Shown here one piece after another: positions 45,204 to 53,914 of a stretch of DNA of 64,000 bases. Location: the NCBI GenBank assembly GCA_003135135.1, contig PLDK01000044.1, positions 1 to 64,000 of the forward strand, given 5' to 3'. A program made the position numbers and the translations under genes. The notes beneath the pieces were generated by a model, which was given only the letters and a program-made list of their open reading frames with translations, made no database searches and was not told the origin of the DNA. Source of the stretch: Deltaproteobacteria bacterium. GTDB lineage: Bacteria; Desulfobacterota; Binatia; Binatales; Binataceae. Numbering within the stretch: the stretch's first letter is position 1; every line of letters starts with the position of its first letter.

Positions 45204-45206
45204 ATC

Positions 45207-47180
45207 ATGTCAGCGCTGCTGATAGCGCTACTGTCCTTTGGCGCCGGCGCGATGGGGGCACTGGTCTTCGCAAATCGTGGACGAGGGGCGACGATCTGCG
45301 GTGCAGGAGGAGTCCTGATCGGCTGCGTATGCGGAATCATTCCCGTTTTACGCGTAGCGCTTGGCGAACCGTCACAGTCAATCCGGATGGCGTGGGATGT
45401 GCCCTATGGCAGCCTTTTCCTAGAACTTGATCCGCTGTCGGGTTTCTTTCTGATTCCTGTTTTTGTGCTGTGCGCACTAGCTGCGATTTATGGGGCTGAC
45501 TATCTGGAAGCGTACCGCGGCAGGAAGACGCTCGCCGCGCCGTGGTTCTTTTTCAATCTGCTCGTCGCCAGCATGGTCGTCGTTATTCTCGCTCGCAACG
45601 GCGTCCTTTTCCTGATGGCGTGGGAAGTGATGGCGCTGTCCTCGTTCTTCCTGGTGACCTTCGAAGACGAAAAGGAAAGCACGCGCCAGGCCGGATGGGT
45701 ATACCTCGTCGCCAGTCATATCGGGACTGCCTTTCTGCTAGTGCTATTCATACTGCTCGGCAGAGCAAGCGGGTCTTTGGATTTTGATCGGTTCTCGGCA
45801 TCTTCGGGCGCCGGACTTCTGTTCGTGCTGGCGCTGGTCGGATTTGGAACCAAGGCGGCCTTTATCCCGCTCCACGTATGGCTTCCCGAAGCGCATCCAG
45901 CCGCGCCGAGTCACGTGTCGGCTGTGATGTCGGCCGTCATGATCAAGACCGGCATCTATGGCCTGATTCGCGTCATGATGCTTCTGGGCGCGCCTCAGGC
46001 GTGGTGGGGATGGGTACTGTGCGTGATCGGCCTATCTTCCGGGGTCATTGGCGTCCTGCTCGCGCTGGCGCAACATGACCTTAAGCGCCTGCTTGCCTAC
46101 CACAGTGTCGAGAACATAGGCATCATCGCTCTAGGACTGGGTGTGGGAACACTGGGACTCTACGCGGGACTCCCAGCCGTGGCGGCCATGGGTTTCGCCG
46201 GCGCCTTGCTGCATGTCCTGAACCATGCGCTTTTCAAGGGACTGCTCTTTCTGGCCGCTGGTAACGTTGTGCACAGCGCTCATACCCGCGAGATCGACCA
46301 CCTAGGAGGTCTGCTGCGGCGAATGCCGCGTACCGGTGCGATCTTCCTGATTGGCGCCGCGGCGATTTCAGGTCTCCCGCCGCTAAACGGCTTCATTAGC
46401 GAGTTTCTAATCTATCTCGCGAGCTTCAAGGGAGCGGTGACGCTCGAGGGGGCCAACAGCGTGCCGATGCTAGCCACGATCGCGGGACTCGCGTTGATTG
46501 GAGGCTTGGCGGCGGCCTGCTTCACGAAGGCTTTCGGCATAGTTTTCCTCGGTGAACCGCGAACCGAGCACGCCGAGCAAGCACACGAGGTCGGGCTAGC
46601 CATGGTGCTGCCCGGGGCCGTACTGGCGGGCGCGTGCATATTGATCGGACTGCTCGGCGCAAGCGTAGTGTCCTCGATGCCTCCGCTGATTTCGGAAGTG
46701 ACAGGACTGTCGGCGACGATCGTCCGTGCAAGCCTCTCGACCGCCGCGCACTCCATCGCATTGGTGAGCATTATCGGCGGGGCCTTGGCCGGCATAGTAA
46801 CGCTGCTCGCGATAGGCCGCGCGATCGCACTTTCTAACCGATCAGTCTCCACAAATGTGACCTGGGACTGTGGCTACGCCAAACCGTCGCGGCGAATGCA
46901 ATATACCGCATCGTCGTTCGCTCAACCTTTAACCGACACCTTCGATTTGCTGCTGCAAACACGCCGCCATGTAATCGCGCCGCAAGGCTTTTTTCCGAAG
47001 GAGGCCAGTCTTGCTACCGAAACTCCCGATCCATGCCAGGAATACATTTATCGCCCGCTCTTTGGCGCTATCGGCCGCGACCTCTTGCTGCTGCGGCCGC
47101 TGCAGCAAGGGCAGGTTCAGCTTTACATATTGTATATCGCCGTCACTCTCCTCCTGCTTCTGCTCTGGCAGCTCGCATAA
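45207..47180 (+). CDS. hyfB: Proton-conducting membrane subunit, HyfB-like
   Basis: The 657-residue product is an antiporter-like membrane subunit of the NuoL/M/N and HyfB/HycC type, with about fifteen hydrophobic helices. Conserved segments are WEVMALSSFFLVTFE (with the key glutamate), GTKAAFIPLHVWLPEAHPAAPSHVSAVMSAVMIKTGIYG, and LLAYHSVENIGIIALGLG. Such subunits move protons or sodium ions across the membrane. The first gene of the membrane complex, it follows the EIIA-type regulator directly and precedes the HyfC-like gene with a three-base gap. Length matches HyfB (about 670). Confidence 0.9.
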   Translation: MSALLIALLSFGAGAMGALVFANRGRGATICGAGGVLIGCVCGIIPVLRVALGEPSQSIRMAWDVPYGSLFLELDPLSGFFLIPVFVLCALAAIYGADYLEAYRGRKTLAAPWFFFNLLVASMVVVILARNGVLFLMAWEVMALSSFFLVTFEDEKESTRQAGWVYLVASHIGTAFLLVLFILLGRASGSLDFDRFSASSGAGLLFVLALVGFGTKAAFIPLHVWLPEAHPAAPSHVSAVMSAVMIKTGIYGLIRVMMLLGAPQAWWGWVLCVIGLSSGVIGVLLALAQHDLKRLLAYHSVENIGIIALGLGVGTLGLYAGLPAVAAMGFAGALLHVLNHALFKGLLFLAAGNVVHSAHTREIDHLGGLLRRMPRTGAIFLIGAAAISGLPPLNGFISEFLIYLASFKGAVTLEGANSVPMLATIAGLALIGGLAAACFTKAFGIVFLGEPRTEHAEQAHEVGLAMVLPGAVLAGACILIGLLGASVVSSMPPLISEVTGLSATIVRASLSTAAHSIALVSIIGGALAGIVTLLAIGRAIALSNRSVSTNVTWDCGYAKPSRRMQYTASSFAQPLTDTFDLLLQTRRHVIAPQGFFPKEASLATETPDPCQEYIYRPLFGAIGRDLLLLRPLQQGQVQLYILYIAVTLLLLLLWQLA

Positions 47181-47183
47181 CTC

Positions 47184-48095
47184 ATGAGTCTGCGATCAAC
47201 ATTACCATTGCTGCTTGCGATGGTGCTCGCTCCCCTCATTCAGGGAGTTGTCAATCGCACCAAGGCCGTCGCCGCTGGCCGCGTTGGTCAGCCACTCTTG
47301 CAGCCATATCGCGACCTGATAAAGCTGGTCCAAAAGGGCGCGGTATACAGCCGAACGACTACGTGGGTCTTCCGGATGGGACCAGTAGTTGGTCTTGCGG
47401 CCATGATCTGCGCCATGGCGCTACTTCCTTTCGGAGCTTTTCCGGCGCTTGCGCCATTCGCGGGCGACCTCGTGATGGTCGCATATCTTTTGGCGCTGGC
47501 CCGGTTCTTCACGGTGCTAGCCGCGCTCGATACCGGTTCTAGCTTTGAAGCAATGGGCGCCAGCCGCGAGGTCACATTCTCAGCACTGGCAGAACCCGCC
47601 CTTTTTCTGGGATTGGCCGCGCTGGCCCGGCAGACTGGAACTCTTTCGCTTACTTCCATGCTCGGATCGGTTTCTACCGCCATGTGGATGCGAGCCGCAC
47701 CGGCGCTCGGTCTAACTATTGCGGCTCTGGGTGTGGTTTTTCTTGCGGAGAATGCACGTATCCCTGTGGACGATCCTACAACGCATCTCGAGTTGACCAT
47801 GATTCATGAAGTTATGGTCCTCGACCACAGCGGTCCTGATTTCGCGATGATCCAGTACGCAGCGGCGCTCAAAATGTGGCTGCTTGGCGCAGTCATAATC
47901 GCGATAGCCGTCCCCTGGCATTCAGGCAATCCTTTGCTCGATGGCGGCTCCGCCATTGCCGGGATGTTCGGTCTGGCAGTGGTAATCGGGATCATCGAAT
48001 CTTCGATGGCGCGTTTGCGACTGCTTCGCGTAACGCAACTGCTGATCGCCGCTGTGGTGCTGTCCGGTCTGGCTCTGGCGCTGGTCCAAAGATGA
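47184..48095 (+). CDS. hyfC: NuoH-like membrane subunit, HyfC-like
   Basis: The 303-residue product is the membrane subunit that links the ion-pumping arm to the redox arm in complex I and group 4 hydrogenases. It has about eight helices and the conserved features NRTKAVAAGRVGQPLLQPYRD, AMGASREVTFSALAEPAL and ENARIPVDDPTTHLELTMIHE with its acidic residues facing the quinone-site equivalent. Start ATG at 47184 lies three bases after the HyfB-like stop. It ends four bases before the HyfE-like gene. Confidence 0.9.
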   Translation: MSLRSTLPLLLAMVLAPLIQGVVNRTKAVAAGRVGQPLLQPYRDLIKLVQKGAVYSRTTTWVFRMGPVVGLAAMICAMALLPFGAFPALAPFAGDLVMVAYLLALARFFTVLAALDTGSSFEAMGASREVTFSALAEPALFLGLAALARQTGTLSLTSMLGSVSTAMWMRAAPALGLTIAALGVVFLAENARIPVDDPTTHLELTMIHEVMVLDHSGPDFAMIQYAAALKMWLLGAVIIAIAVPWHSGNPLLDGGSAIAGMFGLAVVIGIIESSMARLRLLRVTQLLIAAVVLSGLALALVQR

Positions 48096-48099
48096 AGAG

Positions 48100-48753
48100 A
48101 TGAGCCAGTTGGTAAACGCGATTCTGGTCTTCCTGCTGCTAACCGGCTTTCTGCTTCTGGCATCGAGCCGGCTCATCGCCTGTATCCGCGCCGTTGCAAT
48201 GCAGGGAATATTGCTAGGTCTTTTGGCCATCGCCGCGCAGGATGGAAACCCATCTGTTTTTGGCGTGCTGCTTCCGCTTGTCAGTGCCGCGGTCAAAGGC
48301 TTCATCCTGCCGTGGCTACTCATTCGAGCCATGCGCGACGCTGACACTGCCCGTGAGATCGAGCCGTTCATCGGCTACAACCTATCGGTGATTATCGGAG
48401 CGGTAGCACTTGGGGGTTCGATTTGGCTGGGGCAGCGCCTGCCCCTTCCCAACCAGCCTACTTCGTTCTTGTTGGTGCCCGCGGCGTTTTTCACGTGCCT
48501 GGTGGGCTTTGTACTGCTAACCACCCGCCGCAAGGCAATTACCCAGGTCCTGGGCTACCTGACTCTGGAGAATGGCGTGTATGCATTCGGGGCCGCAGTT
48601 GCGCTGGAAATGCCCATCCTCGTCGAACTGGGCATCTTACTTGATGTGTTTGTAGGAGTGTTCGTGATGGGCATCGCGATATTCCATATCAATCGCCAGT
48701 TTGATCATATCGACACGGGCCAGCTTGTAACTCTGTCCGATCGGGTCCGATGA
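48100..48753 (+). CDS. hyfE: Membrane subunit, HyfE-like
   Basis: The 217-residue product has about seven hydrophobic helices and matches HyfE, which includes a NuoK-like part. Typical pieces are LVSAAVKGFILPWLL, a glutamate-bearing helix ITQVLGYLTLENGVYAFG and LGILLDVFVGVFVMGIAIFHI. It overlaps the HyfF-like gene by four bases (ATGA). In the complex it lies between the antiporter-like subunits. There is no second, HyfD-like, antiporter gene between HyfC and HyfE, so the layout is B-C-E-F. Confidence 0.88.
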   Translation: MSQLVNAILVFLLLTGFLLLASSRLIACIRAVAMQGILLGLLAIAAQDGNPSVFGVLLPLVSAAVKGFILPWLLIRAMRDADTAREIEPFIGYNLSVIIGAVALGGSIWLGQRLPLPNQPTSFLLVPAAFFTCLVGFVLLTTRRKAITQVLGYLTLENGVYAFGAAVALEMPILVELGILLDVFVGVFVMGIAIFHINRQFDHIDTGQLVTLSDRVR

Positions 48754-50222
48754 TCCTGCTAGTGATATTGATTCCGGCGCTGGCGGGTACGGCGGCATTC
48801 TTTATCGGGTCAGATCCGCTCCGCCGCGGGCTCCTTGTGTCCACTGCGATTGTGCAATTCGCATTGAGCGTCGGAACATGGCTGGAGCCGCCGACGCCCG
48901 CGCTTAACGGTTGGCTTGCTGAAGATGCGCTCGGCCGGTTGTTCATGACCCTCACCAGTGCACTCTTCCTGGCATCGAGCTTTTACGCAGTTGCGTACCT
49001 GCGCGAAGAACGCAGTCAGTCGCACTCGGATTTCGAGGAGGGATTTCTTTTTTCCAATGCACGTGAAGCAAGCTTCACGGGTTGCCTCCTTTTCTTTCTT
49101 GCTGCGATGACGCTGGTCACACTTAGCCAGCACCTGGGACTTCTTTGGGTGACTGTAGAGGCGACAACCCTGGCCAGTGCTCCGCTGATTTACTTCCATA
49201 GGCATCATCGCTCGCTTGAGGCGACGTGGAAATATCTGCTGATTTGCTCGGTTGGGATCGCGTTGGCGCTGCTGGGGATTTTCTTCCTTGCGGTAGCTGC
49301 TACCAGTCCCGGGACCGGCACCGTCTCCCTGGTTCTGAAAGATCTGCTTTCTGACGCGCCGCACTTGAACCGTCTGTGGCTAAAGGCGGCGTTTGTGCTG
49401 ATGCTCGTCGGCTACGGCACCAAGATGGGGCTTGCCCCGTTTCACACCTGGCTGCCCGACGCCCACAGTGAAGCGCCTTCAGTGGCGTCGGCGCTGCTTT
49501 CCGGCGCTCTGCTCAATTGTGCGTTTCTCGGGATTCTAAGAATCCACCAAATCTGTGTCGCGAGTGGCTTGGTTGATTTCAGCGAACGGTTGCTGCTCGT
49601 TCTAGGACTGCTCTCGATGGCGGTAGCGGCGATATTCATCACGGGTCAGGTTGACTACAAACGCATGCTTGCATACTCGAGCATCGAGCATATGGGCATC
49701 CTGGCGGTGGGCGTAGGATTGGGCGGCGCAGGGCTGTTCGGAGCGATGCTCCATGTGATCAATCATTCGCTGACCAAGGTGATGTTGTTCATGGTCGCAG
49801 GAAACCTCCTGGCTGTTTACCATACCAAGATTGCGAAAAACGTCTCGGGAGCTTTGCAGGTCTTGCCAGTATCCGGTTTGCTATGGGTGTTGGGCTTTCT
49901 TGCGATAACGGGCTCGCCGCCATTCGGCCCGTTCCTGAGTGAATTCACCATCCTGAAAGCCGCGCTGGATCAGGGCCGGTCTTTCGTTGCGATTGCCTAT
50001 CTGATTTTTCTGGCGATCATTGTGGCGGGAATGGCCACGCCCGTGCTTGCAATGGCACAAGGCACTCCAGACAGCAACGTCGTCGTCCCGGCGGGCCGAG
50101 GTGTTGCGTTGAGCGCGGTTCCGGCGGTACTAGGCGCTGCAATTCTGCTGATGGGTATTTACGTTCCGCCGGTCCTGAGTCGGACGCTTCACGAAGCCGC
50201 GCGCCTGCTAGGTCAGCATTGA
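48750..50222 (+). CDS. hyfF: Antiporter-like membrane subunit, HyfF-like
   Basis: The 490-residue product is a second proton-translocating subunit of the NuoN/HyfF type, with about fourteen helices. Conserved pieces are GLLWVTVEATTLASAPLIYFH (glutamate in TM5), GYGTKMGLAPFHTWLPDAHSEAPSVASALLSG and KRMLAYSSIEHMGILAVGVG, followed by HVINHSLTKVMLFM. Start and end overlap or abut the neighbouring genes, so it is coupled to HyfE and to the large subunit. With two antiporter-like subunits the complex could move at least two ions per turnover, by analogy. Confidence 0.9.
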   Translation: MILLVILIPALAGTAAFFIGSDPLRRGLLVSTAIVQFALSVGTWLEPPTPALNGWLAEDALGRLFMTLTSALFLASSFYAVAYLREERSQSHSDFEEGFLFSNAREASFTGCLLFFLAAMTLVTLSQHLGLLWVTVEATTLASAPLIYFHRHHRSLEATWKYLLICSVGIALALLGIFFLAVAATSPGTGTVSLVLKDLLSDAPHLNRLWLKAAFVLMLVGYGTKMGLAPFHTWLPDAHSEAPSVASALLSGALLNCAFLGILRIHQICVASGLVDFSERLLLVLGLLSMAVAAIFITGQVDYKRMLAYSSIEHMGILAVGVGLGGAGLFGAMLHVINHSLTKVMLFMVAGNLLAVYHTKIAKNVSGALQVLPVSGLLWVLGFLAITGSPPFGPFLSEFTILKAALDQGRSFVAIAYLIFLAIIVAGMATPVLAMAQGTPDSNVVVPAGRGVALSAVPAVLGAAILLMGIYVPPVLSRTLHEAARLLGQH

Positions 50223-50224
50223 CT

Positions 50225-51730
50225 ATGGCGATAGGTCTTTCACCATTCCACAGTGGCGAACCGGTTCCGCTTCGCAGCGTTCCCGACCTGTCGATTGCCG
50301 AGTTCAGAACCGCGATTCTCTCCGCGGTGAGCAGCACCTGCAGCCTGGCAGCGCTGTTTGGGATGCCCGCCGGCGATCGCCTCGTTCGGCTGATCGCCGT
50401 CGTGGCCGACTCGGTGACGAATAGCCTCTCGATTCTCAGCACCAAGGTCGGCGAGTCATACCCGTGCCTGACGCTCGAATGTCCGCAAGCTCATTGGTTC
50501 GAGCGTGAAATCGCCGAGCAGTGGCAGGTTCATCCGGATGGGCATCCCTGGCTGAAGCCGATTCGATTCCACGCGCCCTACCGGACGAGCAACAGCTTAT
50601 CGCCAGCACCAGTTGCGGGGGTGACCGATTTTTTCGCGATGGCCGGTGAAGAGGTTCACGAAGTCGCGGTAGGCCCTGTGCATGCGGGAATCATCGAGCC
50701 TGGCCATTTCCGTTTCCAATGTCACGGTGAGGATGTCTTTCATCTGGAGATATCGCTTGGCTACCAGCATCGGGGGGTTGAACGGGCGCTCGTGGGAGGA
50801 CCCGGCAAGCGAACGATCCATCTGATGGAAACGCTATGCGGTGATACCTCGATAGGACACGCGACCGCGTATTGTGAAGCAATCGAAGCCTTAGGCAGTA
50901 CGGCGGTTTCAGCGCGGGCCCAAGTGCTGCGTGGAGTAGCGCTGGAGCTCGAGCGTCTTGCAAACCATACCGGCGACTTGGGCGCTCTCGCGGGAGATGT
51001 CGGGTATCTGCCGACCGCGGCGTATTGCGGCCGCATTCGCGGAGACTTCCTCAACCTAACGGCAGCACTGTGCGGAAGCCGCTTCGGCCGGGGATTGATA
51101 AGACCCGGCGGGGTCGGATTCGATGTGGGTAAGCCGCTCGTCGCCAAGCTACAGGAGCGGTTAGAAGCGGCCTTGAAGGATGTCGAGGACGCGCTAGCCC
51201 TGCTATGGGACGCACCATCCGTGCAAGCGCGCTTCGAGCACACCGGGACGATAACGCGAGAAACCTGCGAGGCGCTTGGGATGGTTGGTCCCGCGGCGCG
51301 CGCCTGCGGGGTTGAGCGAGACATCAGACAGGATTTTCCCAGCGGCATCTTCAGATTCGCGCAGATACCTATATCCAAATGGCATAGCGGGGACGTCTTT
51401 GCGCGAGCCTGGTTGCGATGGCTTGAAATTCAGCGTTCGGGTGCATTCGTGAGAGAGCAGTTCGCCTCGATGCCCGACGGACCCATACTGTCGCCGGCCG
51501 GGCCGCTACCAGCCGATCATCTGGTGGTGTCTTTGGTCGAGGGATGGCGCGGAGAGATTTGCCACGTCGCGATCACCGACGCAGATGGGCACTTTGCACA
51601 TTATAAGATAGTCGATCCGTCGTTCCACAATTGGATGGGATTGGCGATGGCGATGCGCAATCAGCAAGTCTCCGATTTTCCTCTGTGCAACAAGAGCTTC
51701 AACCTCTCATATTGCGGTCACGATCTCTGA
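50225..51730 (+). CDS. hyfG: Large subunit, NuoCD/HyfG-like, lacking full NiFe ligands (Ehr-type)
   Basis: The 501-residue product joins a NuoC-like N-terminal part (CPQAHWFEREIAEQW) to a NuoD/hydrogenase-large-subunit part (HLEISLGYQHRGVERAL, RGVALELERLANHTGDLGALAGDVG). In true group 4 hydrogenases the metal is held by CxxC pairs in RxCGxC and DPCxxC. Here the first motif is TLCGDTS, with only C205 kept, and the C-terminus is DFPLCNKSFNLSYCGHDL, with no CxxC. A nickel-iron centre therefore looks impossible, which fits energy-converting hydrogenase-related (Ehr) complexes. The true electron donor is unknown. The ATG at 50225 was preferred over a TTG two codons upstream. Confidence 0.85.
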   Translation: MAIGLSPFHSGEPVPLRSVPDLSIAEFRTAILSAVSSTCSLAALFGMPAGDRLVRLIAVVADSVTNSLSILSTKVGESYPCLTLECPQAHWFEREIAEQWQVHPDGHPWLKPIRFHAPYRTSNSLSPAPVAGVTDFFAMAGEEVHEVAVGPVHAGIIEPGHFRFQCHGEDVFHLEISLGYQHRGVERALVGGPGKRTIHLMETLCGDTSIGHATAYCEAIEALGSTAVSARAQVLRGVALELERLANHTGDLGALAGDVGYLPTAAYCGRIRGDFLNLTAALCGSRFGRGLIRPGGVGFDVGKPLVAKLQERLEAALKDVEDALALLWDAPSVQARFEHTGTITRETCEALGMVGPAARACGVERDIRQDFPSGIFRFAQIPISKWHSGDVFARAWLRWLEIQRSGAFVREQFASMPDGPILSPAGPLPADHLVVSLVEGWRGEICHVAITDADGHFAHYKIVDPSFHNWMGLAMAMRNQQVSDFPLCNKSFNLSYCGHDL

Positions 51731-51739
51731 GGATAGCCA

Positions 51740-52522
51740 GTGCCTAGCTTGATACTCACTCGACTGCGTCAGGGCAAACGCACGTTGCCATTTCCCGAGA
51801 CCGAGCCGGTTCTACCCGAGCGAATCCGCGGCCTACCCGTTATGGATCACGCACGATGCCCGTCGGGCTGTACGAGTTGCGCGGATGCCTGCCCGACGGA
51901 TGCGATTACCAGTGGCGGAAATTTGCAAATCGATCTCGGCCGCTGCCTGTTCTGCCCCGAGTGCGCCAACGCATGCCCCGAAGGAGCGATTCGTTTCACC
52001 TCGCAATATCAACTCGCGACCAGCAGTCGGAATGATTTGGTCTTGACCGAAGGAGAAGCGCTGCGGCTGGCGGGCCGTCTGGCTGAACAGACCTATCGGG
52101 TCCTCGGCCGCTCTCTCAAACTCCGACAGGTCAGCGCCGGTGGATGCAACGGATGTGAGTCGGACGTTAATGTTCTCAATACCGTGGTGTTCGACCTGGG
52201 CAGATTCGGCATTCAGTTTGTGGCGTCGCCACGCCACGCGGATGGACTTCTGATTACGGGCGCCGTCACTCAGAACATGCGACTGGCCCTGGAGAAGACC
52301 TACCAAGCCGTGCCCTATCCTAAGATTGTGATAGCAGTGGGCGCCTGTGCAATTTCAGGCGGCCCATTTCGCGATCATCCCGAGGTACTTAACGGCGCGG
52401 ATAGCATCGTTCCGGTAGACCTTTACGTCCCGGGCTGTCCGCCACACCCTGTGACAATCCTTGACGGCCTCTTGCGCCTCATCGGGAAAATTAAAGAATC
52501 GCGAGCTACACCTTCCAGCTGA
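51740..52522 (+). CDS. Fused ferredoxin and small subunit (HyfH/HyfI-like)
   Basis: The 260-residue product fuses two parts that are usually separate. Residues 40-85 hold two 4Fe-4S ferredoxin motifs (CPSGCTSCADACP and CLFCPECANACP). Residues 125-255 are the NuoB-like small subunit, with the N2-type cluster cysteines in SAGGCNGCESDVN, VGACAISGG and PGCPPHP. It carries electrons between the outside donor and the large subunit. The start is GTG at 51740, nine bases after the large-subunit stop. The next gene is on the opposite strand, so this is the end of the operon. Confidence 0.9.
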   Translation: MPSLILTRLRQGKRTLPFPETEPVLPERIRGLPVMDHARCPSGCTSCADACPTDAITSGGNLQIDLGRCLFCPECANACPEGAIRFTSQYQLATSSRNDLVLTEGEALRLAGRLAEQTYRVLGRSLKLRQVSAGGCNGCESDVNVLNTVVFDLGRFGIQFVASPRHADGLLITGAVTQNMRLALEKTYQAVPYPKIVIAVGACAISGGPFRDHPEVLNGADSIVPVDLYVPGCPPHPVTILDGLLRLIGKIKESRATPSS

Positions 52523-52570
52523 CATAAGCGTGACACCCCGCCAGCGCGGCAACGGGCCGGGGCGTAGCAC

Positions 52571-52957
52571 TCACGCTCGCGGCCACGGGACGGGATGGCC
52601 GGCGAAGGTCAGGACGCGGGCGAGATGCTCGGGGTTGAGGCCGTCGCAGATCCCGGCAACCCACAGGCAGAAATCGATCAGGTCACGGTCGATCTGATCT
52701 TCGGGCGGACGCGGCTCGTAGCGGCTCCAGAAGCCATAGACCATCGCCATCGACGGGCGGCCGCGCCCCAGGTCCGCGAGTTCGAGCGCGTACAGATGTC
52801 CGCTCTTCGATCGCCAGTAAACCATCCCCGCGCGCTTGCCCGCCGCACGCTCGAACGACTCGGCCACTTCAGGCCGCGTGTCAAGTTCCTGCTCCCAGAG
52901 CAACGGGTCGGCGCGCAAGCCGGCCAGTTCGTCGGCGCTCGGAGTCACGAAGTTCAT
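52571..52957 (-). CDS. Small uncharacterised protein
   Basis: The 128-residue product has segments AGMVYWRSKSGHLYALELADLGRGR and MAMVYGFWSRYEPRPPEDQIDRDLIDFCLW, but I do not recognise a family. There is no signal or membrane helix. The ATG overlaps the stop of the dehalogenase-like gene as ATGA, which fixes the start; longer open frames upstream run through that gene and are not real. It is translationally coupled to the hydrolase and probably serves the same pathway. Confidence 0.65.
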   Translation of the reverse strand: MNFVTPSADELAGLRADPLLWEQELDTRPEVAESFERAAGKRAGMVYWRSKSGHLYALELADLGRGRPSMAMVYGFWSRYEPRPPEDQIDRDLIDFCLWVAGICDGLNPEHLARVLTFAGHPVPWPRA

Positions 52958-53871
52958 AGGCGACTGCCCACTGCGGAATCGAGAAACGGGATGATTGCGG
53001 CGACCAGGTCGGGTCCGCGGTCGTCCTGGAGAAAATGCGCGGCTCGCTCGAACAGGATCGGGCCCTGGGCGTGCGGCATCAGCTCCTTCAACCGATTCGC
53101 GTACTCGATCGGGAAGACGGCGTCCTCCGGCGCCCACAGCAGGATGGTCGGCGTCCGGGCCAGCTCGGGCAGCCGGCGCTGGATCATCGTCATGTCGGCC
53201 CATCCGCGGTCGCCCTCGCGAAGCGGGATCGTCCGCGGCCAGGTAAGCACGACGTGATCGGAATCGGGCTCGTCGAAGACGTGGTGATAGCCCCGCTTCT
53301 GCGCGTCCGTCATCCCGCGCACGGTTATCGCCGACGGTCCCGCATGGGAGAGCACCTTGAAGCGCTTCATCAGGAGCTGGCCGATTAGCGGCGCATGCCA
53401 GGTCGTCCATGGGAGCGGCGACTGATGGAATTTGCCGACGTAATCGGTGAAAAGCCAGGTGTTCATCAGAACCAGCGCGGCGAGTCGATCGAGTCTTTGC
53501 AGAGCCGCTCCCACGCCCTGCGGGCCGCCCCAGTCCTGGCCGACGATCACGAAACCGCGCAGATCAAGCTGGTCGATTAGCGAGACCAGGTCGGCGATAT
53601 GATGCGCCAGGGTAAGCGCGGCGTCGACGCGCGGATGGTCGGAGTAGCCCGACCCGATCCAATCGGGAACAACAACGCGGTAGTCCGCTTTAACCAGCGG
53701 GTCGAGGAAGTCGCGGTAGAGAAATCCCCACGTGGGATTTCCGTGCAGGAGCAGGACGGGCCGTGCGCCACGGCTCCCCTCGTCGACGTAGGCCATGTTG
53801 CGGCCGTTGACGCGCAGCGTTTTCTGCTCCCATGGGAACAGCTCTCGAAGCCATGCGGGCTTTTGGTTCAT
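52954..53871 (-). CDS. Alpha/beta hydrolase, haloalkane dehalogenase-like
   Basis: The 305-residue product is an alpha/beta hydrolase near the haloalkane dehalogenases. The oxyanion segment is LLLHGNPTWGFLYRDF, the nucleophile elbow is VIVGQDWGGPQG (aspartate nucleophile rather than serine, as in dehalogenases and epoxide hydrolases), and the catalytic histidine is in FERAAHFLQDD. The halide-binding tryptophan next to the nucleophile (DWGG) is present, but epoxide hydrolases share it, so the exact activity is open. The cap region lies between. It is coupled with the small downstream gene. Confidence 0.85.
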   Translation of the reverse strand: MNQKPAWLRELFPWEQKTLRVNGRNMAYVDEGSRGARPVLLLHGNPTWGFLYRDFLDPLVKADYRVVVPDWIGSGYSDHPRVDAALTLAHHIADLVSLIDQLDLRGFVIVGQDWGGPQGVGAALQRLDRLAALVLMNTWLFTDYVGKFHQSPLPWTTWHAPLIGQLLMKRFKVLSHAGPSAITVRGMTDAQKRGYHHVFDEPDSDHVVLTWPRTIPLREGDRGWADMTMIQRRLPELARTPTILLWAPEDAVFPIEYANRLKELMPHAQGPILFERAAHFLQDDRGPDLVAAIIPFLDSAVGSRL

Positions 53872-53914
53872 GGCGGATGAAACCGGAATTTCCGTTTTGA
53901 GTCTCAGATTTCAA

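Noticed and set aside
52958-53410. Longer start for the small protein ending at 52571
   Set aside because: The extra part runs through the dehalogenase-like gene in another frame, and the ATGA overlap at 52954-52957 gives a better start.
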